Assembly (NCBI RefSeq): GCF_002900365.1 | Contig: NZ_CP025979.1 | Coordinates: 2,170,001-2,234,000 of the forward strand | DNA length: 64,000 nucleotides | Source: Escherichia marmotae | GTDB taxonomy: Bacteria; Pseudomonadota; Gammaproteobacteria; Enterobacterales; Enterobacteriaceae | Reading direction: 5' to 3' | Translations under genes and position numbers: made by a program | Notes under the pieces: generated by a model | Databases searched by the model: none | The model's input: only the letters and a program-made list of their open reading frames with translations | What the model was told of the DNA's origin: nothing | Part shown: positions 17,410-25,915 of the stretch, one piece after another | Layout: each line of letters begins with the position of its first letter | How positions within the stretch are numbered: the stretch's first letter is position 1

Positions 17410-18867
17410 GTGTCTGAACTGTCTCAATTATCTCCACAGCCGCTGTGGGATATTTTTGCCAAAATCTGTTCTATTCCTCACCCGTCCTACCACGAAGAGC
17501 AGCTTGCTGAATACATTGTAGGTTGGGCAAAAGAGAAAGGTTTCCATGTCGAACGCGATCAGGTGGGGAATATCCTGATTCGTAAACCTGCCACTGCAGG
17601 TATGGAAAACCGTAAACCGGTCGTCCTGCAGGCTCACCTCGATATGGTGCCACAGAAAAACAACGACACCGTGCACGACTTCACTAAAGATCCTATCCAG
17701 CCTTATATTGATGGCGAATGGGTTAAAGCACGCGGCACAACGCTGGGCGCGGATAACGGTATTGGTATGGCCTCTGCGCTGGCGGTTCTTGCCGATGACA
17801 ACGTGGTTCATGGTCCGCTGGAAGTGCTGCTGACCATGACCGAAGAAGCCGGTATGGATGGCGCATTCGGCTTACAGAGCAACTGGTTACAGGCTGACAT
17901 TCTGATTAACACCGACTCTGAAGAAGAAGGTGAAATCTATATGGGTTGTGCGGGTGGTATCGACTTCACCTCTAACCTGCATTTGGATCGTGAAGCGGTT
18001 CCGGCTGGCTTTGAAACCTTTAAGTTAACCTTAAAAGGTCTGAAAGGCGGCCACTCCGGCGGTGAAATCCACGTTGGCCTGGGTAATGCCAACAAACTGT
18101 TGGTACGCTTCCTGGCAGGTCATGCAGAAGAGCTGGATCTGCGCCTTATCGATTTCAACGGTGGCACACTGCGTAACGCCATTCCGCGTGAAGCCTTTGC
18201 GACCATCGCTGTTGCAGCCGATAAAGTCGATGCACTGAAATCTCTGGTGAATACCTATCAGGATATCCTGAAAAACGAGCTGGCAGAGAAAGAGAAAAAC
18301 CTGGCATTGTTGCTGGACTCTGTAGCGAACGATAAAGCTGCACTAATTGCTAAATCTCGCGATACCTTTATTCGCCTGTTGAACGCCACCCCGAACGGCG
18401 TTATTCGTAACTCCGACGTGGCAAAAGGCGTGGTTGAAACCTCACTGAACGTCGGTGTGGTGACCATGACCGACAACAACGTAGAAATTCACTGTCTGAT
18501 CCGTTCACTGATCGACAGCGGTAAAGACTACGTGGTGAGCATGCTGGATTCACTGGGTAAACTGGCAGGCGCGAAGACCGAAGCGAAAAGCGCATATCCT
18601 GGCTGGCAGCCGGACGCTAACTCTCCGGTGATGCATCTGGTACGGGAAACCTATCAGCGTCTGTTCAACAAGACGCCGAACATCCAGATTATCCACGCGG
18701 GCCTGGAATGTGGTCTGTTCAAAAAACCGTATCCGGAAATGGACATGGTTTCTATCGGGCCAACCATCACTGGTCCACACTCTCCGGATGAGCAAGTTCA
18801 TATCGAAAGCGTTGGTCATTACTGGACACTGCTGACTGAACTGCTGAAAGAAATTCCTGTGAAGTAA
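17410..18867 (+). CDS. pepD: Aminoacyl-histidine dipeptidase (peptidase D)
   Basis: This 485-residue M20-family zinc peptidase cleaves dipeptides such as carnosine-type Xaa-His. It shows the metal ligand LQAHLDMVPQKN, the GADNGIGMAS metal-bridging Asp block, the catalytic TMTEEAGMDG Glu pair and the dimerisation KGLKGGHSGGEIHVGLG. The start codon is GTG with GGAG nearby, giving the known length. A strong hairpin follows the stop codon. Confidence 0.97.
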   Translation: MSELSQLSPQPLWDIFAKICSIPHPSYHEEQLAEYIVGWAKEKGFHVERDQVGNILIRKPATAGMENRKPVVLQAHLDMVPQKNNDTVHDFTKDPIQPYIDGEWVKARGTTLGADNGIGMASALAVLADDNVVHGPLEVLLTMTEEAGMDGAFGLQSNWLQADILINTDSEEEGEIYMGCAGGIDFTSNLHLDREAVPAGFETFKLTLKGLKGGHSGGEIHVGLGNANKLLVRFLAGHAEELDLRLIDFNGGTLRNAIPREAFATIAVAADKVDALKSLVNTYQDILKNELAEKEKNLALLLDSVANDKAALIAKSRDTFIRLLNATPNGVIRNSDVAKGVVETSLNVGVVTMTDNNVEIHCLIRSLIDSGKDYVVSMLDSLGKLAGAKTEAKSAYPGWQPDANSPVMHLVRETYQRLFNKTPNIQIIHAGLECGLFKKPYPEMDMVSIGPTITGPHSPDEQVHIESVGHYWTLLTELLKEIPVK

Positions 18868-18877
18868 TAACGATAAC

Positions 18878-18899
18878 GTCCACGCCTGCGGGCGTGGAC
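18878..18899 (+). terminator. Hairpin after pepD
   Basis: GTCCACGCC / GGCGTGGAC makes a perfect 9-bp stem with a 4-base loop, 10 bp after pepD. It is followed by TGTTC rather than a clean U-tract, so it may be a weak terminator or a 3' stabiliser. Confidence 0.6.
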
Positions 18900-18925
18900 T
18901 GTTCAAGGATGAAGGGCAGAATTGT

Positions 18926-19168
18926 ATGGCGATTTACATTGAAATAACAAAGCATTATGAAACCCATGAAAAAGTCGCATATTTGTATAGCTGCGACCAT
19001 ATTTCATGGGGGGTATTTTTGATCACCAAAGAAAATTTCGCGCTGAAATCCGTGAAAGAGCTTGAAGGTGAAAAGCAGAGTTTTTTTATGCTCAGAGCCT
19101 GGGGCAAAGTCAGAAGAACATATTTAACCACGAGAGAATTTCCCAAGGAAATATGTTACGCAGCCTGA
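18926..19168 (+). CDS. Hypothetical small cytosolic protein
   Basis: This 80-residue protein is not recognised. It starts MAIYIEITKHYETHEKVAYLYS, is rich in Tyr, Lys and Glu, and has no signal peptide or membrane segment. An AAGGATGAAGGG purine stretch precedes the ATG at a slightly long distance. Its end is 3 bp from the convergent DUF457-type gene. A small accessory gene is plausible, but the function is unknown. Confidence 0.5.
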   Translation: MAIYIEITKHYETHEKVAYLYSCDHISWGVFLITKENFALKSVKELEGEKQSFFMLRAWGKVRRTYLTTREFPKEICYAA

Positions 19169-19170
19169 CG

Positions 19171-19701
19171 TCAGAACAATTTTTTCACGCGTTTTACAAT
19201 CATCATTTTGACATTACGCTTGCACCACACAGCAATAGCCGCCGTTACCAATATCAACTCCAGTAAAAACGACCAGTGTAATAAAAAATTTAGCCACCAC
19301 GGCTGATGTACCGCCGTAATATGAAATAGCGCAAACGGTTTATTAACGAAAGGCATTAGCCACCAGATATCCCCAACCAGCGTATCAAGTAATAAATGCA
19401 CAATACCATTCAGGCAAAATATCACCCCCAACCACGGCGGAAGTTTATTCTTCGCGACGCCAGCCCAGAGTAGCGTCGCAGCCAAAAGTGTGAACCATAG
19501 CAATGGCCAATGAGACGGGTAAAGATGATGATGACGTTGCCCGCTATCAATCAGATAGCACCAGAAGAGATCAAAATCGGGTACAACTGCCCCGACTAAG
19601 CCAATAACCATCACTCTCCGCGCATGACGAGCAATCAGCGGCAAGCGTTTTACTAAAGTACAATTTATTAAATATCCAGCCGGAAGATGACCGATAAACA
19701 T
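19171..19701 (-). CDS. DUF457/YdjM-like membrane-bound metal-dependent hydrolase homologue
   Basis: This protein of about 176 residues starts MFIGHLPAGYL and has about five hydrophobic segments. Asp and His residues occur in conserved positions of the YdjM family (VVPDFDLFW, HHHLYPSHW, NGIVHLLLDTLVGDIWWL), which are thought to bind metal at the inner membrane. I chose the start at the family-like MFIGH rather than the upstream MKTKG. It lies downstream of prfH on the same strand. The exact substrate is unknown. Confidence 0.75.
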   Translation of the reverse strand: MFIGHLPAGYLINCTLVKRLPLIARHARRVMVIGLVGAVVPDFDLFWCYLIDSGQRHHHLYPSHWPLLWFTLLAATLLWAGVAKNKLPPWLGVIFCLNGIVHLLLDTLVGDIWWLMPFVNKPFALFHITAVHQPWWLNFLLHWSFLLELILVTAAIAVWCKRNVKMMIVKRVKKLF

Positions 19702-19763
19702 GATGATTCCTTTCGTTTTCACCCGCTGCTTTCACGGAGAAAACGGCGGGACATGTTCCTGAA

Positions 19764-20378
19764 TTACACAGCGATAAAAGCCATCCCTGTAAACGTCCGT
19801 CGCGGGTTACCACGTTCAATCTGATGATGGAACATTCGCCGCTGCGATTTCAGCGCCGCGCTATTTTCCTGTTGCTGTTGTTCCAGCTTCCAGGCAATCA
19901 GCAATCGCGCCAGCCGTCTGTTAGCATGCTGGCTACGTTCCGATTGTACCTTCACACAAATCCCACTTGCCAGATGCGTGGCGCGCACCGCCGAGTCGGT
20001 TTTATTGACATGTTGACCGCCCGGCCCCGACGAGCGCAACGTCTCATAACGGATCGCATCTGATTGTTCCTGCTCATCAGCGGTAAAACGCCCAATGCCC
20101 AGAAACCAGTTTTTACGTCCATGATGAGGTCGATACGGGCTTGGGCAAATCCACTGAATCGTACCACACCAGCGTTCACTTAATGCCCATGCATTATCGC
20201 CATCCAAAGAGACCAGCGCCGAACGCAGCGTGTCAGAGTAGCGCCCCGTTTCTGTTTCCAGCACCGTTACCGCGACGCGCTGTTGGGTAGCTTCTTTAAT
20301 CAGCCTGTCCAGCGCCTTTTTGACGGCAAGACAGCATTCTTCTGGCCCCTGGGCAGAGGAGAGTTGCAACAAGATCAT
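19764..20378 (-). CDS. prfH: Peptide chain release factor homologue PrfH
   Basis: This 204-residue protein is a class I release-factor relative lacking the N-terminal and stop-codon-reading domains. The GGQ hydrolysis motif is at about residues 120-122 in SSGPGGQHVNKT, followed by the domain 3 core SGICVKVQSERSQHANRRLA. It is full length, whereas my recollection is that K-12 prfH is truncated. It overlaps rtcB2 by 4 bp, giving the prfH-rtcB2 pair. Published work on such pairs reports release of peptides from ribosomes cut in the decoding centre, with RNA resealing by RtcB2. Confidence 0.92.
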   Translation of the reverse strand: MILLQLSSAQGPEECCLAVKKALDRLIKEATQQRVAVTVLETETGRYSDTLRSALVSLDGDNAWALSERWCGTIQWICPSPYRPHHGRKNWFLGIGRFTADEQEQSDAIRYETLRSSGPGGQHVNKTDSAVRATHLASGICVKVQSERSQHANRRLARLLIAWKLEQQQQENSAALKSQRRMFHHQIERGNPRRTFTGMAFIAV

Positions 20379-21514
20379 CCTTTTTTCCCTCCACTGTTTT
20401 TGAGCGTCAGTACCGGACGCAACCGCGCGACTGGATTAACTAAACCGGCCTGTACCAGGCATTGCACCACGCTTTCTGCTGATTTATAGGCCTGCGGCGC
20501 TTCTTCGAAGATGAGTTGTTTATCGCGGCAAATTACCCGGCTGCCAAGTTCAGTACGCGAGAGTTGCGTCACGGTGTATTTCGCCGCCAGACGCCCTTTA
20601 CACTCGGTACGTCCCCATTTGCGTCCTGCCCCATGCGCCAGCGAATGTAATGTTTCTTCACAAATGACAGGCTGAACCAGCCACGAGAAATCACCGCGTG
20701 AGCCGGGGATAACCACCAGACCGCTATCATCTGGCGTTGCCCCTTTACGATGTAACCAGCCTTGTTGATCGCCAATTTGACTCGCGGTAATAAAGTTATG
20801 TGCCACATCCAGAACCAGACTTCCCGTCGCCTTCACCTGCTGCATCATGCGCAAAGCAATCATCTGGCGATTCATACGCGCAAACGCCAACGCATCGTCA
20901 TGCTCCGCGATATAACGTAGCGCGTCGTCACAGACTTCTGGCAAGCCATGATGAGAAAACGAGGCAATATGTCGCTGTAAAATAGACTGCCCCAAACCAC
21001 GCGAGCCGCTATGAACCAGCAGTTGCAAATACCGCGCATCCATACCAGCCAGTGCAAACAACTCAGCGTTGATGATTTGATCAATCTGTTGCAGTTCAGC
21101 GAAGTGATTGCCGCCGCCGATGGAACCCAGCGAGCTGCGCCACGGATGCTGTGCAAACGCTGACGGCAGGTTTTCCTCCAGCCAGCTTTCTTCGGCAACA
21201 TCATCCAGAGCAGACAATCGCTTTTCAAACTTATCGGCATTGTATTTGCGGGCAAGGATATCTGTTTGCCATAGCGCCATGCCGCAACCGATATCATTGC
21301 CGACCAGCGCCGGGTAAAAACGCCCAACGGAGAAGAAGGCTGCGCCAATCGGGTAGCCGCGTCCGGGGTGTAAATCTGGCATCCCTACTACGCGTTGCAT
21401 ATCGGGAAGTTTTGCTGTGGTGTGTAATTGTTGGATCGCTGAACTCTCGATCCACAGGTCATCGGATGCGATGGTAAATACCGCATCGGATAAAGGACGA
21501 ATATATTTGCCCAT
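20375..21514 (-). CDS. RtcB2 RNA 3'-phosphate ligase
   Basis: This protein of about 379 residues belongs to the RtcB family of Mn/GTP-dependent RNA ligases. The metal-ligand Cys lies in VGNDIGCGMA, and the guanylylated His in SLAHGAGRKWGR. GMPDLHPGRGYPIG and HSGSRGLGQ are further active-site blocks. It is shorter than the classical RtcB (408 residues) and is not next to rtcA/rtcR, so it is the prfH-linked paralogue, often called rtcB2. The start MGKYIRP was chosen; an in-frame ATG four codons upstream is possible. A leader ORF with a hairpin lies upstream. Confidence 0.93.
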   Translation of the reverse strand: MGKYIRPLSDAVFTIASDDLWIESSAIQQLHTTAKLPDMQRVVGMPDLHPGRGYPIGAAFFSVGRFYPALVGNDIGCGMALWQTDILARKYNADKFEKRLSALDDVAEESWLEENLPSAFAQHPWRSSLGSIGGGNHFAELQQIDQIINAELFALAGMDARYLQLLVHSGSRGLGQSILQRHIASFSHHGLPEVCDDALRYIAEHDDALAFARMNRQMIALRMMQQVKATGSLVLDVAHNFITASQIGDQQGWLHRKGATPDDSGLVVIPGSRGDFSWLVQPVICEETLHSLAHGAGRKWGRTECKGRLAAKYTVTQLSRTELGSRVICRDKQLIFEEAPQAYKSAESVVQCLVQAGLVNPVARLRPVLTLKNSGGKKG

Positions 21515-21602
21515 GTACCATTCCATTTATACTCATCATACTTCAAGTTGCATGAGCTGCGACTCAAATTATTAAGAGTAACAATTAAAAAATCAGAAAA
21601 TG

Positions 21603-21691
21603 GCAGACGAATCCAGGGCAAAAAAAAGAATTAATCCTGGAAAGGTCTGCAAAGCGTCATTGATAAAGAATTTGTCATGATTGACCTCCTT
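21603..21691 (-). promoter_or_regulatory. Leader ORF and hairpin upstream of rtcB2
   Basis: A perfect ribosome site AAGGAGGT (21684-21691) sits 5 bp before an ATG at 21678 that opens a 15-codon frame ending TAA at 21631 (MTNSLSMTLCRPFQD). The last codons overlap a hairpin made from GCAGAC / GTCTGC and CCAGG / CCTGG with a loop containing eight U's. About 105 bases then lead to rtcB2. This layout resembles a leader peptide controlling a downstream gene, but no regulation is shown by the sequence alone. Confidence 0.5.
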
Positions 21692-21755
21692 GCAGTTTGT
21701 GGAATAAGAAAACGCGCACATACTAGGCAGGCAATATTTACATTGCAAGCTGGAA

Positions 21756-22208
21756 TTAATCTGGCTGCTGATAACGCATATAAAAATTAGTCAACCACTC
21801 TCCCCGGCATTCAACGTTCTGCTGCTTAACTACCTGAAAACCATAACGTTCAAAAAAGGGTTTTGCCGTTATGCTGGCATTTACTGTAAGTTCGGATTCA
21901 GACTTAATCGATGGTTTTAACAAGGCGCTGGCGACACCGCGGCGGGTGTATTTCGGGTCAACAAATAATAAGTCGATATAGCGGTCAATTAGCGTAATAA
22001 ATCCGACTGGTTGCTCATCAATGACCGCAACCCGCACTTGTGATTGCGCGATTTTTTTCTTCCAGCGTGTTTCATCAATCTGCGCCCAAGCGGCAATTTG
22101 CTGCGGAGAATAATGTTGGCTAGCCGTCATCGTAACCGCTCTAAGGAAAATAGCGCATATGTGCTGAAAATCTCCGGGCCGATAGTCTCTTATTGATATG
22201 TTATTCAT
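21756..22208 (-). CDS. yafP: GNAT-family N-acetyltransferase YafP
   Basis: This 150-residue GNAT acetyltransferase has the acetyl-CoA loop DPKYTRRGVASALL and the preceding strand DRYIDLLFV. It begins ISIRDYRPGDFQHICAIF. In K-12 it lies at the end of the SOS-induced dinB-yafN-yafO-yafP operon. Here its ATG overlaps the dinB stop codon by 4 bp, so the toxin-antitoxin genes are gone but SOS co-expression should remain. Its target is uncertain. Confidence 0.92.
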   Translation of the reverse strand: MNNISIRDYRPGDFQHICAIFLRAVTMTASQHYSPQQIAAWAQIDETRWKKKIAQSQVRVAVIDEQPVGFITLIDRYIDLLFVDPKYTRRGVASALLKPSIKSESELTVNASITAKPFFERYGFQVVKQQNVECRGEWLTNFYMRYQQPD

Positions 22209-23260
22209 AACCCCAACACCAGTTGTCTTTCCATTTGCGGATCCAGCAACGTCACATGCAAGCCCACCAGCCGCACACCGCGCCCGCTGCGGCGTTCATC
22301 CCAGGTTTTACGCGCGGTGGCGATTAGGTCAGCTTTATTCAATCGCGGCCAGACATGTTCCTGAGTGGTTTGCTGAAAATCGTCGAACTTTAACTTCACC
22401 CCCTGACGAGCAATCAGCAAATCTGGTTTTACCTTCGCCAGACGGCGTTCCAGCTCCGGGTATAGCCGCTCAATGATCGCTTCACATTCAGACCAGTGAT
22501 GAATATCTTCCGCCATCGTGCGTTCCACGCCGACGGATTTGCGCAGACGTTCGCTGTTAACATCGCGCTCATCGATGCCCTGACTACGCTCCCATAAAAT
22601 GTGGCCAAATTTGCCAAAACGTTTGAGCAACATCACCAGATCATACTTTTGCACATCGCCGCAGGTTCGCAGCCCCATCGCTTCCAGTTTTGCCGCCGAC
22701 ACTTTGCCGACACCGGGAATTTTCGCCAGCGGCAGGGTTTGCAGAAATGCCGGAACGTCAGCCGGAGTAATCACAAACTGACCGTTGGGTTTATTCATGT
22801 CAGAAGCGATTTTAGCGAGAAACTTTACCGGCGCGACGCCCGCAGACGCCGTCAGTTGCAACTCGTTAAAAATCGTCTGGCGGATTTCCTGGGCAATGAG
22901 GGTCGCAGAACCGTGGCAATGTACGCTGTCGGTGACGTCAAGATAGGCTTCATCCAGCGACAGCGGTTCAATGCGCGAAGTGTAGCGCGAGAAGATTTCG
23001 CGGATATGATTCGAGGCTTCTTTGTAAGCGTCAAAGCGCCCCGGAAGCAGCGTAAGATGTGGGCATAATTTGAGCGCCATACCGGTCGGCATTGCACTGC
23101 GTACACCAAATTTACGCGCGGGATAATTAGCGGTGCTGATCACCCCCCGACGTTCGCGGCTGCCGCCAATAGCAATAGGGATATCGCGCAGGGCGGGATT
23201 GTCGCGCATCTCCACCGCTGCGAAAAAACAGTCCATATCCACATGAATGATTTTACGCAT
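22205..23260 (-). CDS. dinB: DNA polymerase IV
   Basis: This 351-residue Y-family translesion polymerase starts MRKIIHVDMDCFFAAVE with the first catalytic Asp, and has the catalytic SLDEAYLD block and the GVGKV helix-hairpin-helix. It ends with QLVLGL, the beta-clamp-binding tail. It is induced by DNA damage through the LexA box just upstream. Length and sequence match E. coli DinB. yafP follows with a 4-bp overlap. Confidence 0.98.
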   Translation of the reverse strand: MRKIIHVDMDCFFAAVEMRDNPALRDIPIAIGGSRERRGVISTANYPARKFGVRSAMPTGMALKLCPHLTLLPGRFDAYKEASNHIREIFSRYTSRIEPLSLDEAYLDVTDSVHCHGSATLIAQEIRQTIFNELQLTASAGVAPVKFLAKIASDMNKPNGQFVITPADVPAFLQTLPLAKIPGVGKVSAAKLEAMGLRTCGDVQKYDLVMLLKRFGKFGHILWERSQGIDERDVNSERLRKSVGVERTMAEDIHHWSECEAIIERLYPELERRLAKVKPDLLIARQGVKLKFDDFQQTTQEHVWPRLNKADLIATARKTWDERRSGRGVRLVGLHVTLLDPQMERQLVLGL

Positions 23261-23276
23261 TGCTCACCTCTCAACA

Positions 23277-23292
23277 CTGGTAAAGTATACAG
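23277..23292. promoter_or_regulatory. LexA (SOS) box of dinB
   Basis: CTGGTAAAGTATACAG, reading CTGTATACTTTACCAG towards dinB, fits the LexA consensus CTGT-N8-ACAG apart from one arm base. It sits 16 bp upstream of the dinB start codon, as in K-12. Confidence 0.9.
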
Positions 23293-23342
23293 TGTTTTCA
23301 GGGTTTGAGAAATGCGTAAAGATTCAGCAATCTGCCCCCTTA

Positions 23343-23385
23343 TCGCCGGATGCGACGCTGGCACGTCTTGTCCAGACTACAAGAG
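23343..23385. repeat. REP-like element between dinB and lafU
   Basis: GCCGGATGCGACG...CGTCTTGTCCAGACTAC is a diverged REP hairpin. dinB and lafU are tail-to-head here, so it separates the SOS gene promoter from the end of the Flag-2 laf operon. Confidence 0.6.
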
Positions 23386-23395
23386 GTAGTTTTTG

Positions 23396-24301
23396 CTACC
23401 CGTGCTGTTTATCCAGCTTTTGTACCAACGGCTGCACCACTTTGTCGCCATGCTGGCCAAAATATTGATACAGCGTATCGGACGCGCTTTTGGTCAGCAC
23501 CATAATCTCAATACGTCGGTTACCCGCGCTTTGCGGATTTTTGGTATCCAGCAACATCTGGTCAGCCATCGCACTCACCTGCATCACTTTATCTTCTGGC
23601 ATTCCGGCTTCTTCCAGCACGCGACGAGCCGAAAGCGCGCGGTCGCCCGAAAGGTTCCAGTTGTTGTAGATATTGTTTTTATAGGCCATCGCATCGGTAT
23701 GCCCGGTAATAATAATTTTGTTATCGAGCGAGTCGAACACCGGCGCGAGCTCCACCAGCAGGGTTTTAAAGAACGGCATAATCTTCGCGCTGCCGCGTTC
23801 AAACATATTGCGGTTCTGGTCGTCTTTAATCAGCACGCGCAATCCCTGCGGGACAATTTCCATCTCCAGATTCGCTTCCATATGCGCATCGCGGGCGATG
23901 ATGTTGATATCGGTCGCCAGTTCGCCAAGCTCGGTGGCGGATTTCTTCTTAAGCAGCGCCGTTTTCTCGTTCACATCGCGCACTTTTTTCTCCGTCTCTT
24001 CCGGCACCGCCACGGTAGCGGGTTTCGGCGGGTGGGTCGGGCTAATTTTATTTAACGGCGACAATCCACCGCCATTGAAAATCGACTGCCCGTGCAGCGC
24101 GGCGATAATGCTTTCCCGCTCAGATTTACTGACGCTGTTGACAATCCACAGCGTCATAAACAGCGCCATCATTGCCAGAGTAAAGTCGGCAAAGGCCACT
24201 TTCCACGCCCCGCCGTGATGCCCGGCATGGTTCTTTTTGATCTGCCGCCGGACGATGGTCGTTTTTGCCCCGCGCTCGCGGCGGTTGCCCGTCTTTCTCA
24301 T
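23396..24301 (-). CDS. lafU: Lateral flagellar motor stator protein LafU (MotB-like)
   Basis: This 301-residue inner-membrane protein is the MotB-type stator subunit. One membrane helix (about residues 27-50) carries the proton-binding Asp in VAFADFTLAMMALF. The C-terminal OmpA-like domain anchors it to peptidoglycan, seen as IIITGHTDA and NLSGDRALSARRVLEEAG. The start MRKTGNRRERG lies 2 bp after the lafT stop. This copy is full length, whereas K-12 keeps only a truncated lafU. It is the last gene of the laf operon. Confidence 0.93.
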   Translation of the reverse strand: MRKTGNRRERGAKTTIVRRQIKKNHAGHHGGAWKVAFADFTLAMMALFMTLWIVNSVSKSERESIIAALHGQSIFNGGGLSPLNKISPTHPPKPATVAVPEETEKKVRDVNEKTALLKKKSATELGELATDINIIARDAHMEANLEMEIVPQGLRVLIKDDQNRNMFERGSAKIMPFFKTLLVELAPVFDSLDNKIIITGHTDAMAYKNNIYNNWNLSGDRALSARRVLEEAGMPEDKVMQVSAMADQMLLDTKNPQSAGNRRIEIMVLTKSASDTLYQYFGQHGDKVVQPLVQKLDKQHG

Positions 24302-24303
24302 GC

Positions 24304-25167
24304 TTAATCTTGCTCCAGCATCGCATTCACCCACGCGTCGAGGTTAGCGAAGGTCGGCTTGGATGCCAGATGCAGCAACTTACGTCCCGCATCTACCGCC
24401 AGCAGGGTCGGTTTACCGCCCGCCTGGGCTACCAGCACGGTACGCACACACTCCAGCAGAGAATGTTCCGCCCGCGCCTGTTGTTCCATGGCGTTGGCGA
24501 GCGGGTCCATCAGGCAATAACAGATAAATACGCCTAAAAACGTCCCCACCAGCGCCGCCGCTACTTTCAGGCCAATCAGGGCGATAGATCCATCAATCGA
24601 CTGCATGGTGATGATGATGCCCAACACCGCCGCACAAATGCCAAACCCTGGCATCGCTTCGGCGGTACGTTGCAGCGAACGCGACGGCGTTAGCAGCGAC
24701 TCTTCGGCGGTGTCCAGTTCCTGATCGAGGATGCCTTCCAGTTCATGGGCGTCAATTTTGCCCATCGCCATCAGGCGAAAGTTATCGGCAATAAAGGTCA
24801 CCAGCCGCTTCTGGGTTAACACCAGCGGGTATTTCTGGAAAACAGTGCTCTCTTCCGGCTGCTCAATGTGCTGATCCAGCATGCGCAGGCCGCCGTTTTG
24901 CACCATTTCGAGCAATTCATACAGGCACATTAATAGCTGACGCTGAAACTCCGGCCCGAGCTGTTTTTTACTGATCACGCCTTTGATTTGATGGGCGATT
25001 TCTTTCAGCACATGTTTTGGGTTGCCAATAATCATCGCCCCAAAACCGGCACCTAAAATAATAACTATCTCTGCAGGTTGCCAGATAGCAATTAATTGCC
25101 CGCCCGCTTCAAAGTACCCGCCAAATACGCAGCCGAGCACCACCAATAAACCTACTATTTTTTGCAT
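24304..25167 (-). CDS. lafT: Lateral flagellar motor stator protein LafT (MotA-like)
   Basis: This 287-residue MotA-type stator protein has two N-terminal membrane helices (MQKIVGLLVVLGCVFGGYF; then an IIVILGAGFGAMI segment), a large cytosolic loop with the charged FRLMAMGKIDAHELEGIL region that contacts the rotor, and two further helices around GFGICAAVLGIIITM and VGTFLGVFICYCL. It forms the ion channel with LafU, encoded immediately downstream. Confidence 0.94.
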   Translation of the reverse strand: MQKIVGLLVVLGCVFGGYFEAGGQLIAIWQPAEIVIILGAGFGAMIIGNPKHVLKEIAHQIKGVISKKQLGPEFQRQLLMCLYELLEMVQNGGLRMLDQHIEQPEESTVFQKYPLVLTQKRLVTFIADNFRLMAMGKIDAHELEGILDQELDTAEESLLTPSRSLQRTAEAMPGFGICAAVLGIIITMQSIDGSIALIGLKVAAALVGTFLGVFICYCLMDPLANAMEQQARAEHSLLECVRTVLVAQAGGKPTLLAVDAGRKLLHLASKPTFANLDAWVNAMLEQD

Positions 25168-25179
25168 AATTTTTTCACT

Positions 25180-25896
25180 TTAATTCGGATAGACAAAATC
25201 ACGAATTTTCTGCGCGATCTGTTTATTCAATTGACAAATTCTGGCTTCGGTCAGTCCTAATACCAGCGCGATCTCTTTGAGATTCATCTCATGCTGGTAA
25301 TACATAGAGAGGATCAGTTGCTCTTTTTCACTCAATTGTGAAAGCGCGTGTTGCAGCATTTGCTGGGTAATGATTTGTTCTTCCAGCTCTCTTCCGGCAA
25401 GCGGGATACTGTGGCCTTCAACGCCAAGCAATTCATCCAGACTGGCGAGGGTTTCCGCACCTTCCAGTTGAAGATATTCGAGATAATCTTCATGAGAAAT
25501 ACCCTCGCGGACCAGTTCCTGCCACTCTGGTTCGTGCCCCAGTTTTTTACGCGTCTCACGAATCAGGTCTTTCATCTGATGATATTTCTGCCGCAACTGC
25601 CGCGGTCGCCAGTCGAGCGCACGCAGCTCATCAAGGATCGCGCCGCGAATTCGATGCACGGCATAACCTGCAAAACCTTCATCAGGCAGCCCGTAGCGAC
25701 GAATGGCATTAAGCAGCCCCATTAACGCCGTTTGTTCCATATCCTGGCGGTCAATAATGCAGTTGCACTGCGGCGCGAGTTGCCGCACCACTTTGCGCAC
25801 CAGCGGTAAATAGGCCTGTAAATAGTGGCTCTCCTGCTGCGGGGTTAATAGCGGCGCGGCAGTAAATTCTTCTGACTCGAATACGTCCTGTAGCAT
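25180..25896 (-). CDS. lafS: Lateral flagellar sigma-28 factor LafS
   Basis: This 238-residue FliA-type sigma factor directs late lateral flagellar genes. Region 2 contains DRQDMEQTALMGLLNAIRRY and VHRIRGAILDELR; region 4 contains EKEQLILSMYYQHEMNLKEI with a helix-turn-helix near LTEARICQLN. The anti-sigma LfgM is encoded elsewhere in the cluster. A sigma-28-like promoter precedes lafA. It sits between lafF and lafT in the laf operon. Confidence 0.93.
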   Translation of the reverse strand: MLQDVFESEEFTAAPLLTPQQESHYLQAYLPLVRKVVRQLAPQCNCIIDRQDMEQTALMGLLNAIRRYGLPDEGFAGYAVHRIRGAILDELRALDWRPRQLRQKYHQMKDLIRETRKKLGHEPEWQELVREGISHEDYLEYLQLEGAETLASLDELLGVEGHSIPLAGRELEEQIITQQMLQHALSQLSEKEQLILSMYYQHEMNLKEIALVLGLTEARICQLNKQIAQKIRDFVYPN

Positions 25897-25915
25897 GTTT
25901 ATATCCGTCTGGTGA

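Noticed and set aside
21603..21650. Hairpin before rtcB2 as an intrinsic terminator
   Set aside because: The U-rich run lies in the loop, not after the stem, so it is not a classic terminator.
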